Positions 42,554 through 49,891 of a stretch of 49,891 nt of DNA are shown here, in pieces (position 1 is the first letter of the stretch; every line of letters starts with the position of its first letter). The translations under genes were made by a program, and so were the position numbers. Under the pieces are notes generated by a model. The model did no database searches. It had not been told where the DNA came from and saw nothing but the letters and a program-made list of their open reading frames with translations. Source of the stretch: CALBPI01 sp039821645 (lineage in GTDB: Bacteria > Pseudomonadota > Gammaproteobacteria > Steroidobacterales > Woeseiaceae). The DNA is taken from assembly GCA_039821645.1 (NCBI GenBank), contig JBCBNU010000016.1, positions 1-49,891 of the forward strand, written 5' to 3'.

Positions 42554-43168
42554 ATGTTTAAGCTCAACGATGATTATCAGCTGTCTGTGCTCCTGCTCGC
42601 CGCTGGCGGCGGTCGTCGTATCGGTGGCAACAAGCCGCTCACCCAACTCGGCGGGCAAACACTGCTAGAGCGTGCCGTCGAACAGATTCGGCGCGGTACG
42701 GCATGCACTCCGGTAGTCGTCACCGGAGCGAACCATGTGGCCGTATTGAACGCCCTGGAGCGACTTGGCTGTCCTTTTGTGCACAATAGTGACTGGGAAT
42801 CCGGGATGGGCCGCAGTATTGCGGTGGGAGTGCGCGTGCTAGCTCAGCGAACCACCCACTGCATGCTGGCGCTGGTCGATCAGCCTCTGATCGAGCCGAA
42901 GAATTTACGTGAACTCGTAACGGCCAGTCGCAACGATCCCGACGCCATCGTGGTCAGTGAGTTTGACGCATCCAACGGTCCACCCGCCGTTTTTCCGAGC
43001 AGCTGTTTCGATGCGTTGAGGGAGCTAAGTGGAGACGTTGGCGCCAGAAACATTATGCGTCAGCATCAGCGTGTTGTTTCGGTGAGTGTGCCCGGCGCCG
43101 AGCACGATATTGATGACGAGCCAGGGCGTCTGAAAGCTGAGGCGTTACTTAAAAGGGGCCTACGCTGA
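42554..43168 (+). CDS. MocA/MobA-like nucleotidyltransferase
   Basis: Protein of 204 residues with the molybdenum-cofactor nucleotidyltransferase fold. The nucleotide-binding loop is 'VLLLAAGGGRRIGGNKPL', followed by 'ALVDQPLIEP' (metal-binding Asp) and 'DIDDEPGRL' near the end. The pattern is closer to MocA, which makes the cytosine dinucleotide form of the cofactor, than to MobA, which is present separately at 43861-44454. It is convergent with the moa operon and overlaps the moaE end by 9 bases. Confidence 0.88.
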   Translation: MFKLNDDYQLSVLLLAAGGGRRIGGNKPLTQLGGQTLLERAVEQIRRGTACTPVVVTGANHVAVLNALERLGCPFVHNSDWESGMGRSIAVGVRVLAQRTTHCMLALVDQPLIEPKNLRELVTASRNDPDAIVVSEFDASNGPPAVFPSSCFDALRELSGDVGARNIMRQHQRVVSVSVPGAEHDIDDEPGRLKAEALLKRGLR

Positions 43169-43618
43169 ATGTGAGTGCGCATGTGCGTGACCGTGCTTGG
43201 CGCAACGCTCGCAGTTGACCCATCCGGAATCGCCGTCGACGTAGTGCTCTTTCTTCCAGATCGGCAGCTCCACCTTGATCCGATCGATGATCTCTCGACA
43301 GGCACGGAACGCCTCATCGCGGTGCGCCGATGTCACGCCAACCCACACCGCGCTGTCACCAAGCTCCAGCGCGCCTTCGCGATGCACTGCACGCGCTGCA
43401 ATGGCGCCCGTCTGCTCGATGACTTCGGCAATAATGCGTTCCCCTTCGCTGATCGCGAGTGGCTTGTAAACCTCATATTCAAGGGCGCGTACTTCGCGCC
43501 CCTCGTTATGGTTGCGGACCCACCCTTCGAAGACGACAAAGCCGCCAGCGGTCACGTCCGCCATTTCACGGCGCAGTCCGACGATATCGATCGGCTTGTT
43601 GGAAATCTCCATGCTCAT
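43160..43618 (-). CDS. moaE: Molybdopterin synthase catalytic subunit MoaE
   Basis: Large subunit of molybdopterin synthase, 152 residues, which with thiocarboxylated MoaD adds two sulfurs to cPMP. Family landmarks are 'FEGWVRNHNEGREV', 'HREGALELGDSAVWVGVTSAHR' in pieces with H99/R100/E102, and the active lysines K122/K123 in 'IWKKEHYVDGDSGWV'. After that comes an unusual tail, 'NCERCAKHGHAHAHSHSA' (~135-152), with two cysteines and six histidines. The gene lies 3 bases after moaD and ends the moaA-moaC-mobA-moaD-moaE operon. Confidence 0.94.
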   Translation of the reverse strand: MSMEISNKPIDIVGLRREMADVTAGGFVVFEGWVRNHNEGREVRALEYEVYKPLAISEGERIIAEVIEQTGAIAARAVHREGALELGDSAVWVGVTSAHRDEAFRACREIIDRIKVELPIWKKEHYVDGDSGWVNCERCAKHGHAHAHSHSA

Positions 43619-43621
43619 GCT

Positions 43622-43864
43622 CTAGCCTCCTGCGACCGGTGGAAACATCAAGACGGTATCACCGTCGTTCACCGCGTCTGACCACTTCGCCATCTTGCCG
43701 TTGATCGCGACCTTGCAATGCCCCCTCGGATCGGATGTTGCATGTCGATGTTCAAGCTCCTGAAACAAAGCCAACGCGTCCTCGGCAGTGGTCTCAACCG
43801 TTTCCCGGCTGCGCCCCGCACGATCCCGAAACAACGCAAAATACTCGACGGACACTGATTTCAT
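43622..43864 (-). CDS. moaD: Molybdopterin synthase sulfur carrier subunit MoaD
   Basis: Ubiquitin-like protein of 80 residues, the sulfur donor for MoaE. It starts 'MKSVSVEYFALFRDRAG' and ends in the required Gly-Gly ('FPPVAGG'), which is adenylated and thiocarboxylated. The ATG at 43864 overlaps the mobA stop (ATGA). Length is normal. Confidence 0.94.
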   Translation of the reverse strand: MKSVSVEYFALFRDRAGRSRETVETTAEDALALFQELEHRHATSDPRGHCKVAINGKMAKWSDAVNDGDTVLMFPPVAGG

Positions 43865-44454
43865 CGTTGCGCCTCCATCCATTGATCCCGCTCCTCGGGA
43901 GTATTTATGTTGGTAATTTCGCGATCACTTGAGACCTCGACCAGCCTCGCACCTGCTTGCAATAGGCATTTTCTAGCGCACCGTCTTCCCGCATCCAACG
44001 CATCCGCCACTCGATCTCGCATTTCCGGTCTCCAGATTGCATAGAGCGGTTCCGGCAAGTCGCTGCCGGCGGCAGCACTCGCCAAAGCAATCGAGGTCGC
44101 ATCTTCAGAGGCCGCACTGACAAGCACGCCAAGACCCTCCCGAGTGAGACCCGGCATGTCACACGCCAGCACCAACCATTCCGCCTCAGAATCGTGATCT
44201 AACGCGGTAAGAATACCGCCGAGAGGGCCCTCTCCTGAGCGTGCGTCGATCAGCTGTGCATGGCGTGCCCTAACCGACTCCTTCGTCTGATCTGCGCTCA
44301 CACTCACCCAAACGTCATCGGCGAATTCTTTGGCGAGCGCTACAGTCCTGTCTAGCAGGGTTTCGCCACCCACGGCAATCGCTGCCTTGTCCTCGCCCAT
44401 GCGCCGACTGCGGCCGCCGGCCAGTATCAGTGCCAGTCTGCGCCGATCACTCAC
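43861..44454 (-). CDS. mobA: Molybdenum cofactor guanylyltransferase MobA
   Basis: Enzyme of 197 residues that adds GMP to the molybdenum cofactor. The nucleotide-binding motif is 'LILAGGRSRRMGEDKAAI', then 'GPLGGILTALDH', 'VLACDMPGLTREGL' and the C-terminal 'ITNINTPEERDQW'. The start is GTG 44454, overlapping the moaC end by 8 bases, with AAGGA 8 bases upstream; a longer frame upstream lies inside moaC. It ends in a 4-base overlap with moaD. Confidence 0.91.
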   Translation of the reverse strand: MSDRRRLALILAGGRSRRMGEDKAAIAVGGETLLDRTVALAKEFADDVWVSVSADQTKESVRARHAQLIDARSGEGPLGGILTALDHDSEAEWLVLACDMPGLTREGLGVLVSAASEDATSIALASAAAGSDLPEPLYAIWRPEMRDRVADALDAGRRCARKCLLQAGARLVEVSSDREITNINTPEERDQWMEAQR

Positions 44455-44935
44455 GATGAAAGTCCTTCTTGCCGCCGGTCTTTGAGTGGAGTCGGGTACG
44501 CCGGATTTCGATGTCGTGAGAACGCGCCTTGCACATGTCGTATACCGTGAGCGCCGCGACGCTCGCACCCGTAAGTGCTTCCATTTCCACGCCAGTGCGA
44601 TGCACCACACGACATTCACAGCGTATCTCAACAACGTTGCCACGCAAGGTGAGGTCCACGTCGCACCCCGTTAAGCCCAGCGGATGGCAGAAGGGAATCA
44701 GCTCGTGCGTTCTCTTCGCCGCCATCACACCAGCGATCGACGCGGTCGTAAGTACCGATCCTTTTGGGCTGACCAGAGCACCGTCATCCGCACCAAAAGC
44801 CTCAATCACCGAGTCTGGCAACACGACCTCGCATACCGCAGCAGCGGTCCTCAACGTTTCATGCTTTGAGGTGACATCGACCATCGTCGGCGTTCCATCC
44901 GCCGCGACATGGGTGAGTCGGTTATCCGCCGACAC
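44447..44935 (-). CDS. moaC: Cyclic pyranopterin monophosphate synthase MoaC
   Basis: Second enzyme of cofactor synthesis, 162 residues, acting on the MoaA product to form cPMP. It carries 'MVDVTSKHETLRTA', 'AAKRTHELIPFCHPLGLTG', 'TGVEMEALTGASVAALTVYD' with the catalytic D133 and K136, and 'SKTGGK' near the end. The start is GTG 44935, 14 bases inside the moaA end, so translation is coupled. Length is normal. Confidence 0.95.
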   Translation of the reverse strand: MSADNRLTHVAADGTPTMVDVTSKHETLRTAAAVCEVVLPDSVIEAFGADDGALVSPKGSVLTTASIAGVMAAKRTHELIPFCHPLGLTGCDVDLTLRGNVVEIRCECRVVHRTGVEMEALTGASVAALTVYDMCKARSHDIEIRRTRLHSKTGGKKDFHRE

Positions 44936-45950
44936 GGTGCATTTCCACCTTAGGCAGTAGCGGCTGCTCGCTCATCGCCCGCTGTTCGCTGTAGCGATCT
45001 TCGCGCCGGAGCCACACCCGTCGGATCATGTTGCCAATCTCTTCATCGCTCGCACCCCACCGCAACGGCTCAAGGAAGCGGGTGCCCTGCGTCGCGAACA
45101 AACACGTATAGAGCGTGCCATCAGCCGCGAGGCGCGCCCGATGGCAACTGCCACAAAACGGCGCGGTCACCGATGAGATGAAACCGATCTCTCCGCCACC
45201 GTCGCTGTACCGATAACGGCGAGCGACCTCACCCCAATAATTCGGCTGCAATGACTCCACCGGCCAACGCGCGTTGATATGCCCTAGCAGCTCTGATGAC
45301 GGCACCACATGCTCGCGTTGCCATCCGTTGCGATTTCCGACGTCCATGTACTCAATTAACCGAACGACATGCGAAGTCCCGCGGAAATACTCGAGAACAT
45401 CGAGCACACCATCGTCATTCACGCCGCGTTGAACCACCGTGTTGATCTTCAGCGAAAAACCGGCGAGCTCGGCACCTGCAACGCCAGCAAGCACAGAATC
45501 CAGATCTCCACGCCCTCCGCTCATTTGCGCAAATCGGTCAGGGTTGACACTGTCGAGACTTAACGTAATCCGTTTCAGCCCTGCATCTCTGAGTGCCTGC
45601 GCTTTCGGCGCAAGTAACTGACCATTCGTCGTGATTGCGAGGTCGTCGACACCGGGGATTGTCGCAAGCCGTTCGATTAAGCTCACAATGTTCTTGTCTA
45701 ACAGTGGCTCGCCACCGGTGAGCCGCAGCTTGGTCACACCGAGACCCACCATGATAGTCGCCATACGGACAATCTCTTTGTGACTCAAGCGTGCGTCCCG
45801 TTTGAGAAATTCGTAATCGTCTCCGAACTCACTGATCGGCATGCAATAAGGGCATCGATAGTTACATCGATCGATCAGCGAGATTCTCAGATCACGAATC
45901 GGCCGGTCCAATCGATCCGTGGGGTGATTAAGGCCTTTGGGGTTGGTCAT
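44922..45950 (-). CDS. moaA: GTP 3',8-cyclase MoaA (radical SAM)
   Basis: Radical SAM enzyme of 342 residues that starts molybdopterin synthesis from GTP. The first 4Fe-4S site is C29, C33, C36 in 'SLIDRCNYRCPYCMP'; 'LRLTGGEPLL' binds SAM; the second cluster motif is 'APFCGSCHRARLAADGTLYTC'; and the chain ends in the conserved Gly-Gly ('HRVGG'). The start is ATG 45950 ('MTNPKGLNHP'); the frame extends further upstream without homology. It heads a five-gene operon, divergent from the acyl-CoA dehydrogenase pair. No moeA, mogA or molybdoenzyme gene is in the window. Confidence 0.95.
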   Translation of the reverse strand: MTNPKGLNHPTDRLDRPIRDLRISLIDRCNYRCPYCMPISEFGDDYEFLKRDARLSHKEIVRMATIMVGLGVTKLRLTGGEPLLDKNIVSLIERLATIPGVDDLAITTNGQLLAPKAQALRDAGLKRITLSLDSVNPDRFAQMSGGRGDLDSVLAGVAGAELAGFSLKINTVVQRGVNDDGVLDVLEYFRGTSHVVRLIEYMDVGNRNGWQREHVVPSSELLGHINARWPVESLQPNYWGEVARRYRYSDGGGEIGFISSVTAPFCGSCHRARLAADGTLYTCLFATQGTRFLEPLRWGASDEEIGNMIRRVWLRREDRYSEQRAMSEQPLLPKVEMHRVGG

Positions 45951-46002
45951 CAAAGCGGCAGAGCGAAACAAACAATCCTTTAGTATAGCCCGTCCGGCTT
46001 TG

Positions 46003-46031
46003 TTGTGCGCCGCAGCATTCCCTCCTATACT
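46003..46031 (+). promoter_or_regulatory. Probable promoter of the acyl-CoA dehydrogenase pair
   Basis: TATACT (46026-46031) matches the -10 consensus at five of six positions and lies 17 bases after a weak -35, TTGTGC (46003-46008). The start of transcription would be near 46038, giving a leader of about 90 bases. A second TATACT on the minus strand (45987-45982) may serve moaA. Confidence 0.4.
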
Positions 46032-46130
46032 CAAACCGTGGATGGGGGGCGCATCCGCCGCCGGCAACTGCCGTGCACTCAAATGATCCCTGCCCCGAAA
46101 GCCATGTTCATGGCCTGTCTGGAATCAACT

Positions 46131-47333
46131 ATGGATCTTAGTTTCTCTGCAGAAGAGCTCAAGTTTCGCGACGAAGTCCGCGAGTTTTTCGCCACCCAAT
46201 ATCCTGCCGATATCAAAGAGAAGATGGACAACAACGTTCGTCTGGACAAAGACGACTTCGTCCGCTGGCAGAAAATTCTCCACAAGCACGGCTACATGGC
46301 CGTGAATTGGCCGGTCGAGTACGGAGGAACCGGTTGGACGCCCGTACAAAAGTACTTGTTCGCCACCGAGATGGCAGAGGCAAACGCGCCCGACGTGGTG
46401 CCTTTCGGGGTCAACATGGTGGGTCCCGTCATCTACACCTTCGGCAACGATGAGCAAAAATCACGCTTTCTGCCGGACATTCTCGAAAGCAACGTCTGGT
46501 GGTGTCAGGGATATTCAGAACCGGGTGCCGGATCTGACCTCGCCTCACTGAAGACCCTGGCTGACCGTGACGGCGACCATTACGTCATCAACGGCACCAA
46601 AACCTGGACTACCCTCGGTCAACATGCCGACTGGATCTTCGTACTTGCTCGCACCAACACCGACGTGGCGCGCCGCCAGGAAGGGATCAGTTTCATTCTT
46701 TGCGACATGAATACGCCAGGAATCTCCGTACGTCCGATCATCACGATCGAAGGCGGTCACGAAGTCAATGAAGTGCATTTCGAAAACGTACGAGTCCCCG
46801 TAGAAAACCTGGTCGGCGAAGAAGGTCGTGGCTGGACGTACGGGAAGGTGCTATTGCAGCACGAGCGAACCAACATCGCCGCGGTCGCACGCTCCAAATT
46901 CAAACTCAAGAAACTGAAAAAATTGGCGTCGAGCGAGCGCTTCGGTGCAACCCCACTCATCGAGTCGCCGACGTTCCGGCAGAAGCTGGTGCGAATGGAA
47001 ATCGAACTCAAGGCGTTGGAGTACACCGACCTCAGGACGCTTGCAGCGGTATCTACCGGCAAGGCTCCTGGACCAGAGAGCTCTATCCTCAAGATCAAGG
47101 GCACTGAAATACAGCAACAACTCAGCAACCTGTTTATGGAAGCAGCTGGCTACTATGCCATGCCATTCGTACCCGAACAGTACAGCTCAGGCTTTGACCT
47201 CGATAATCGGCTCGTGGATGGCACTGAACCCACCAGCGCCTTGCACTACTTCAACTACCGCAAGACCTCTATCTACGGCGGGTCGAACGAGATTCAAAAG
47301 AACATCATCGCCAAGCACGTGCTCGGCCTGTAG
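46131..47333 (+). CDS. Acyl-CoA dehydrogenase, first of a pair
   Basis: FAD enzyme of 400 residues that forms the alpha-beta double bond in acyl-CoA. It has the N-terminal helical domain ('DLSFSAEELKFRDEVREFF'), the beta domain with 'WWCQGYSEPGAGSDLASL' and the C-terminal helical domain with 'SIYGGSNEIQKNIIAKHVLGL'. The Glu that is catalytic in medium-chain enzymes (YEGT) is G here (YGGS), so the base would lie elsewhere, as in other subgroups. The start is ATG 46131 ('MDLSFSAEE'). It is 13 bases from a second, shorter dehydrogenase, and the pair resembles two-subunit enzymes such as pimeloyl-CoA or steroid side-chain dehydrogenases. Confidence 0.92.
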   Translation: MDLSFSAEELKFRDEVREFFATQYPADIKEKMDNNVRLDKDDFVRWQKILHKHGYMAVNWPVEYGGTGWTPVQKYLFATEMAEANAPDVVPFGVNMVGPVIYTFGNDEQKSRFLPDILESNVWWCQGYSEPGAGSDLASLKTLADRDGDHYVINGTKTWTTLGQHADWIFVLARTNTDVARRQEGISFILCDMNTPGISVRPIITIEGGHEVNEVHFENVRVPVENLVGEEGRGWTYGKVLLQHERTNIAAVARSKFKLKKLKKLASSERFGATPLIESPTFRQKLVRMEIELKALEYTDLRTLAAVSTGKAPGPESSILKIKGTEIQQQLSNLFMEAAGYYAMPFVPEQYSSGFDLDNRLVDGTEPTSALHYFNYRKTSIYGGSNEIQKNIIAKHVLGL

Positions 47334-47346
47334 GAACTAACACGGC

Positions 47347-48474
47347 ATGGATTTTTCAATTACAGAAGATCAGGCGATGCTCCAGGATAGCGTCGCGAAG
47401 TTTATTCAGAACGACTATGACTTTGACGCTCGCCAGGAAGCAGCGGCTAGCGATCTCGGCTTCTCTCGCGACCGCTGGACCGAATTCACGGAACTCGGCT
47501 GGGCCGCTGTACCGTTTGGCGAAGATGACGGAGGTCTGGATGGTGGACCCGTAGAGCTGATGCTTCTCATGGAGGAGTTTGGCAAAGGGCTCGTTATCGA
47601 ACCCTACCTGCCGTGCATCGTCCTGGCGGGTGGCGTTTTGAAGCGAACCGCCAGCGATGAACAGAAAGCGCAGTGGTTAGCGCCTATCATCGAAGGAAGC
47701 AAATTGGCGGCACTTGCCTACGCAGAGCCCCAGGCGCGCTTCGATCTTAACGACACCGCAACAACCGCGACGCGCGACGGCGAGGACTTCGTACTGAATG
47801 GCACTAAGTGCGTTGTGTTGAACGGTGGTGCCGCAGACACGCTCGTGATCTCTGCCCGCACCAGCGGCGAACGAACAGACTCAAGCGGTGTCAGTTTGTT
47901 TGTGGTGGATGCGGCCTCCGCCGGTATCAAGCGCAAACATTACCCCACCGTCGACGCCCGGCAGGCGGCGGACATCACGCTTAGCGATGTGCGTGTCCCC
48001 GCGGCACAGCTACTCGGCAGCATCGATAACGGGCTCGAGACGCTTAGTGCCGTGGTCGATGACGCGATCATTTGTGTGTCCGCGGAAGCCGTGGGCATCA
48101 TGCAAGCTTTAAACTACCGCACGCTGGAGTACTCCAAATCTCGAGTGCAGTTTGGTGTACCTATCGCGAGCTTCCAGGCGCTACAGCACCGCATGGTCGA
48201 GATGTTCATGATCGCCGAACAGACCCGATCTTTGCTGCTACACGCGGTCATGGCGCAAGACGAGGATGATCGAGAAGCCGCCAAAGCATCCATTCACGCG
48301 CTCAAAGTTCAGGTGGGTACCGAAGGTCGTCGCCTTGGCGAGGAAGCAGTCCAGCTGCACGGCGGCATGGGCGTCAGCTGGGAACTGGATGTCGCCCACT
48401 ACTTCAAGCGCCTGACGATGATCGACACGCTGTTTGGCAATGCCGATCATCACCTTGAGGCATACCCTATCTAA
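47347..48474 (+). CDS. Acyl-CoA dehydrogenase, second of a pair
   Basis: Acyl-CoA dehydrogenase family protein of 375 residues. It begins 'MDFSITEDQAMLQDSVAKF', has a more divergent middle ('ALAYAEPQARFDLNDTATTA') and a C-terminal helical domain with 'RVQFGVPIASFQALQHRMVEM' and 'VQLHGGMGVSWELDVAHYFKR'. The final segment, 'TLFGNADHHLEAYPI', lacks the usual G(T/S)xxIQ motif that closes the active site in homotetrameric enzymes. That asymmetry with its partner fits a heteromeric enzyme in which each chain supplies part of the site. Converges on glnS with 19 bases between. Confidence 0.91.
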   Translation: MDFSITEDQAMLQDSVAKFIQNDYDFDARQEAAASDLGFSRDRWTEFTELGWAAVPFGEDDGGLDGGPVELMLLMEEFGKGLVIEPYLPCIVLAGGVLKRTASDEQKAQWLAPIIEGSKLAALAYAEPQARFDLNDTATTATRDGEDFVLNGTKCVVLNGGAADTLVISARTSGERTDSSGVSLFVVDAASAGIKRKHYPTVDARQAADITLSDVRVPAAQLLGSIDNGLETLSAVVDDAIICVSAEAVGIMQALNYRTLEYSKSRVQFGVPIASFQALQHRMVEMFMIAEQTRSLLLHAVMAQDEDDREAAKASIHALKVQVGTEGRRLGEEAVQLHGGMGVSWELDVAHYFKRLTMIDTLFGNADHHLEAYPI

Positions 48475-48493
48475 TCAATCGGACTGTAGAGCG

Positions 48494-49891
48494 TCAGGCT
48501 GATTGCCCCAGTTCGGCCATCGCCTGGCGCTCGAGTTTCGCCCACGAATCACGCAGTGTGACAACTCGATTGATAACGAGCGAATCGGGCGATTCCCTGT
48601 CCCTCGCGAAAAACCCTAAGCGCTCGAACTGAACGGGCGCATCCACGGGCAGCTCCGCAAGCACAGGTTCGACAAACGCATCCACCTCGGTCAGCGATTC
48701 TGGATTGATTGTCGAAATAAAATCGTCGCTTCTCGCAGGCGCCGGCACACTAAACAATCGGTCGTAAAGATTCACACGGGCAGCGACCGCATGCTCAGCT
48801 GAAACCCAGTGAATCGTTCCTTTCACCTTGCGATCGTTGGCACTGCCGCCTGCTTTAGTCTCGGGGTCGACACTGCAAAGCAGCTCTACCACCTCTCCAT
48901 CCGCGTCCTTGATAACTTCATCGCACCGGACGATGTAGGCATAGCGCAAACGAACTTCACCACCGGGCTTGAGCCTGAAGAACTTCCGAGGCGCATCCTC
49001 CATGAAATCGTCACGTTCTATCCACAGTGATTTTGTGAACGGGATTTCGCGAGTGCCCTGCTCCGGATCGTTAGGATGATTCTGAGCGGTCATCCATTCT
49101 GTTTCGCCCTCGGCGAAATTCGTGATTGTCACTTTAAGCGGATTCAGTACCGCCATTCGACGCGGAACATCCGCCAACTCATCCCGGACGGCTGCCTCCA
49201 ACATCCCAAGCTCCAGCAGCTTGGCTTTCTTGGTGACACCCGCCTGACGACAGAAACGGGTCACGGCACTCGCAGGATAGCCACGTCGTCGCAGCCCTGC
49301 GATGGTCGGCATGCGCGGGTCATCCCAGCCGCTAACATGACCACCCTGAACAAGCTCGTTGAGTCGCCGCTTGCTGGTCACCATGTACGCGACCTGCAAA
49401 CGCGAGAACTCAATCTGACGCGGCGGGTATTCGTGCGGTACCCGAGCCACCAGCCATTCGTACAAGGGGCGATGGTCCTCGAATTCCAGCGTGCAAAGGC
49501 TATGCGTGATGCCTTCAAATACATCACACAGCGTGTGTGCAAAGTCATACATCGGGTAGATGGGCCATTCGTCACCCGTACGCTGGTGTGCAGCATGGCG
49601 AATGCGATAGAGCGCCGGGTCTCGCAGGTTGATATTGGGTGACGCCATGTCGATCTTGGCACGCAGGACCTGCGCCCCATCGGGAAACTCACCAGCTCGC
49701 ATGCGTCGGAACAAATCCAGATTTTCCTCGATCGATCGATCGCGGAATGGACTGTTCATTCCAGGCTCGGTCAGGGTGCCACGGGTCTCGCGAATCGCGT
49801 CCGCGCTTTGGCTGTCGACGTAAGCATCACCACTCTGGATGAGCTCTAGCGCCGCACCGTAAAGTCGTTCGAAGTAATCCGAAGCGTGTGT
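48494..49891 (-). CDS. glnS: Glutaminyl-tRNA synthetase, C-terminal 465 residues
   Basis: Class I aminoacyl-tRNA synthetase that charges tRNA-Gln; the N-terminal ~90 residues including HIGH lie beyond the window. The visible part begins near 'HASDYFERLYGAALELI', continues through 'RGTLTEPGMNSPFRDRS', 'WPIYPMYDFAHTLCDVFEG', 'ITHSLCTLEFEDHRPLYEWL' and 'HVSGWDDPRMPTIAGLRRRG', then the beta-barrel anticodon-binding domains to 'QAMAELGQSA'. The KMSKS-type loop reads 'MVTSKRRL', with T where E. coli GlnRS has M ('VMSKRKL'). It is open to the right edge. Having GlnRS means direct charging of tRNA-Gln. Confidence 0.95.
   Translation of the reverse strand, partial: THASDYFERLYGAALELIQSGDAYVDSQSADAIRETRGTLTEPGMNSPFRDRSIEENLDLFRRMRAGEFPDGAQVLRAKIDMASPNINLRDPALYRIRHAAHQRTGDEWPIYPMYDFAHTLCDVFEGITHSLCTLEFEDHRPLYEWLVARVPHEYPPRQIEFSRLQVAYMVTSKRRLNELVQGGHVSGWDDPRMPTIAGLRRRGYPASAVTRFCRQAGVTKKAKLLELGMLEAAVRDELADVPRRMAVLNPLKVTITNFAEGETEWMTAQNHPNDPEQGTREIPFTKSLWIERDDFMEDAPRKFFRLKPGGEVRLRYAYIVRCDEVIKDADGEVVELLCSVDPETKAGGSANDRKVKGTIHWVSAEHAVAARVNLYDRLFSVPAPARSDDFISTINPESLTEVDAFVEPVLAELPVDAPVQFERLGFFARDRESPDSLVINRVVTLRDSWAKLERQAMAELGQSA

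Overview
The window looks like a chromosomal segment of a free-living, aerobic, heterotrophic gammaproteobacterium with mid-50s % GC by eye. The grounds are gene order and content: suhB divergent from trmJ-iscS, the queA-tgt-yajC-secD-secF operon, a TonB2-type energy cluster (DUF3450, TtpC-like, ExbB, ExbD, TonB, TPR), fdxA, xerD-dsbC, ETF-ubiquinone oxidoreductase, zapE, a ~1600-residue NAD-glutamate dehydrogenase and a moaA-moaC-mobA-moaD-moaE operon. The exact lineage cannot be named from the sequence. No insertion sequence, prophage, CRISPR array or rRNA was seen. Genes are packed tightly, and no gene-free stretch exceeds 300 bases; the longest is about 264 bases, between DUF3450 and the thiolase.

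Layout. 1-2803 (minus): trmJ, iscS, an unrecognised 115-residue gene, iscA and the start of ndk. This is the E. coli trmJ-isc arrangement with iscR and iscU missing and the unknown gene in the iscU place. 2920-3744: suhB. 3747-9055 (minus): queA, tgt, yajC, secD (broken by a one-base frameshift) and secF. 9151-11318 (minus): an ECF sigma factor, a putative anti-sigma factor and a secreted double-PDZ protein. 11428-12469: tRNA-Leu(CAA), a NUDIX hydrolase and ferredoxin. 12470-15212: dsbC, xerD and a PlsC-type acyltransferase. 15248-20716 (minus): the seven-gene TonB2-like energy cluster with two ExbD genes.

20981-27221: thiolase and a short-chain dehydrogenase, then ETF-QO (minus), zapE, a MarR regulator and tryptophan 2,3-dioxygenase (minus). 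27363-33464: NAD-glutamate dehydrogenase, phosphoglycerate mutase and a gamma-carbonic-anhydrase-like protein. 33471-38143: acyl-CoA thioesterase II, a DUF1499 membrane protein, and a minus-strand run of acyl-CoA ligase, a small membrane protein, SDR and DUF962/Mpo1-like. 38225-42498: Uup ABC-F ATPase, nitrilase, a degenerate inositol-monophosphatase-like protein and a MaoC-like hydratase. 42554-45950: molybdenum cofactor genes. 46131-48474: two paired acyl-CoA dehydrogenases. 48494-end: glnS, cut by the window edge.

The metabolic genes fit together as acyl-CoA and amino-acid oxidation. Acyl-CoA ligase, two acyl-CoA dehydrogenases, hydratase-like, SDR and thiolase proteins feed electrons through ETF-QO. 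Tryptophan dioxygenase and glutamate dehydrogenase open amino-acid catabolism. The points most worth a second look are the secD frameshift, the unknown three-cysteine protein replacing IscU, the sigma/anti-sigma/PDZ module, the nitrilase-coupled phosphatase homologue with a changed metal ligand, and a hairpin that covers part of the ribosome-binding site of the DUF1499 gene.
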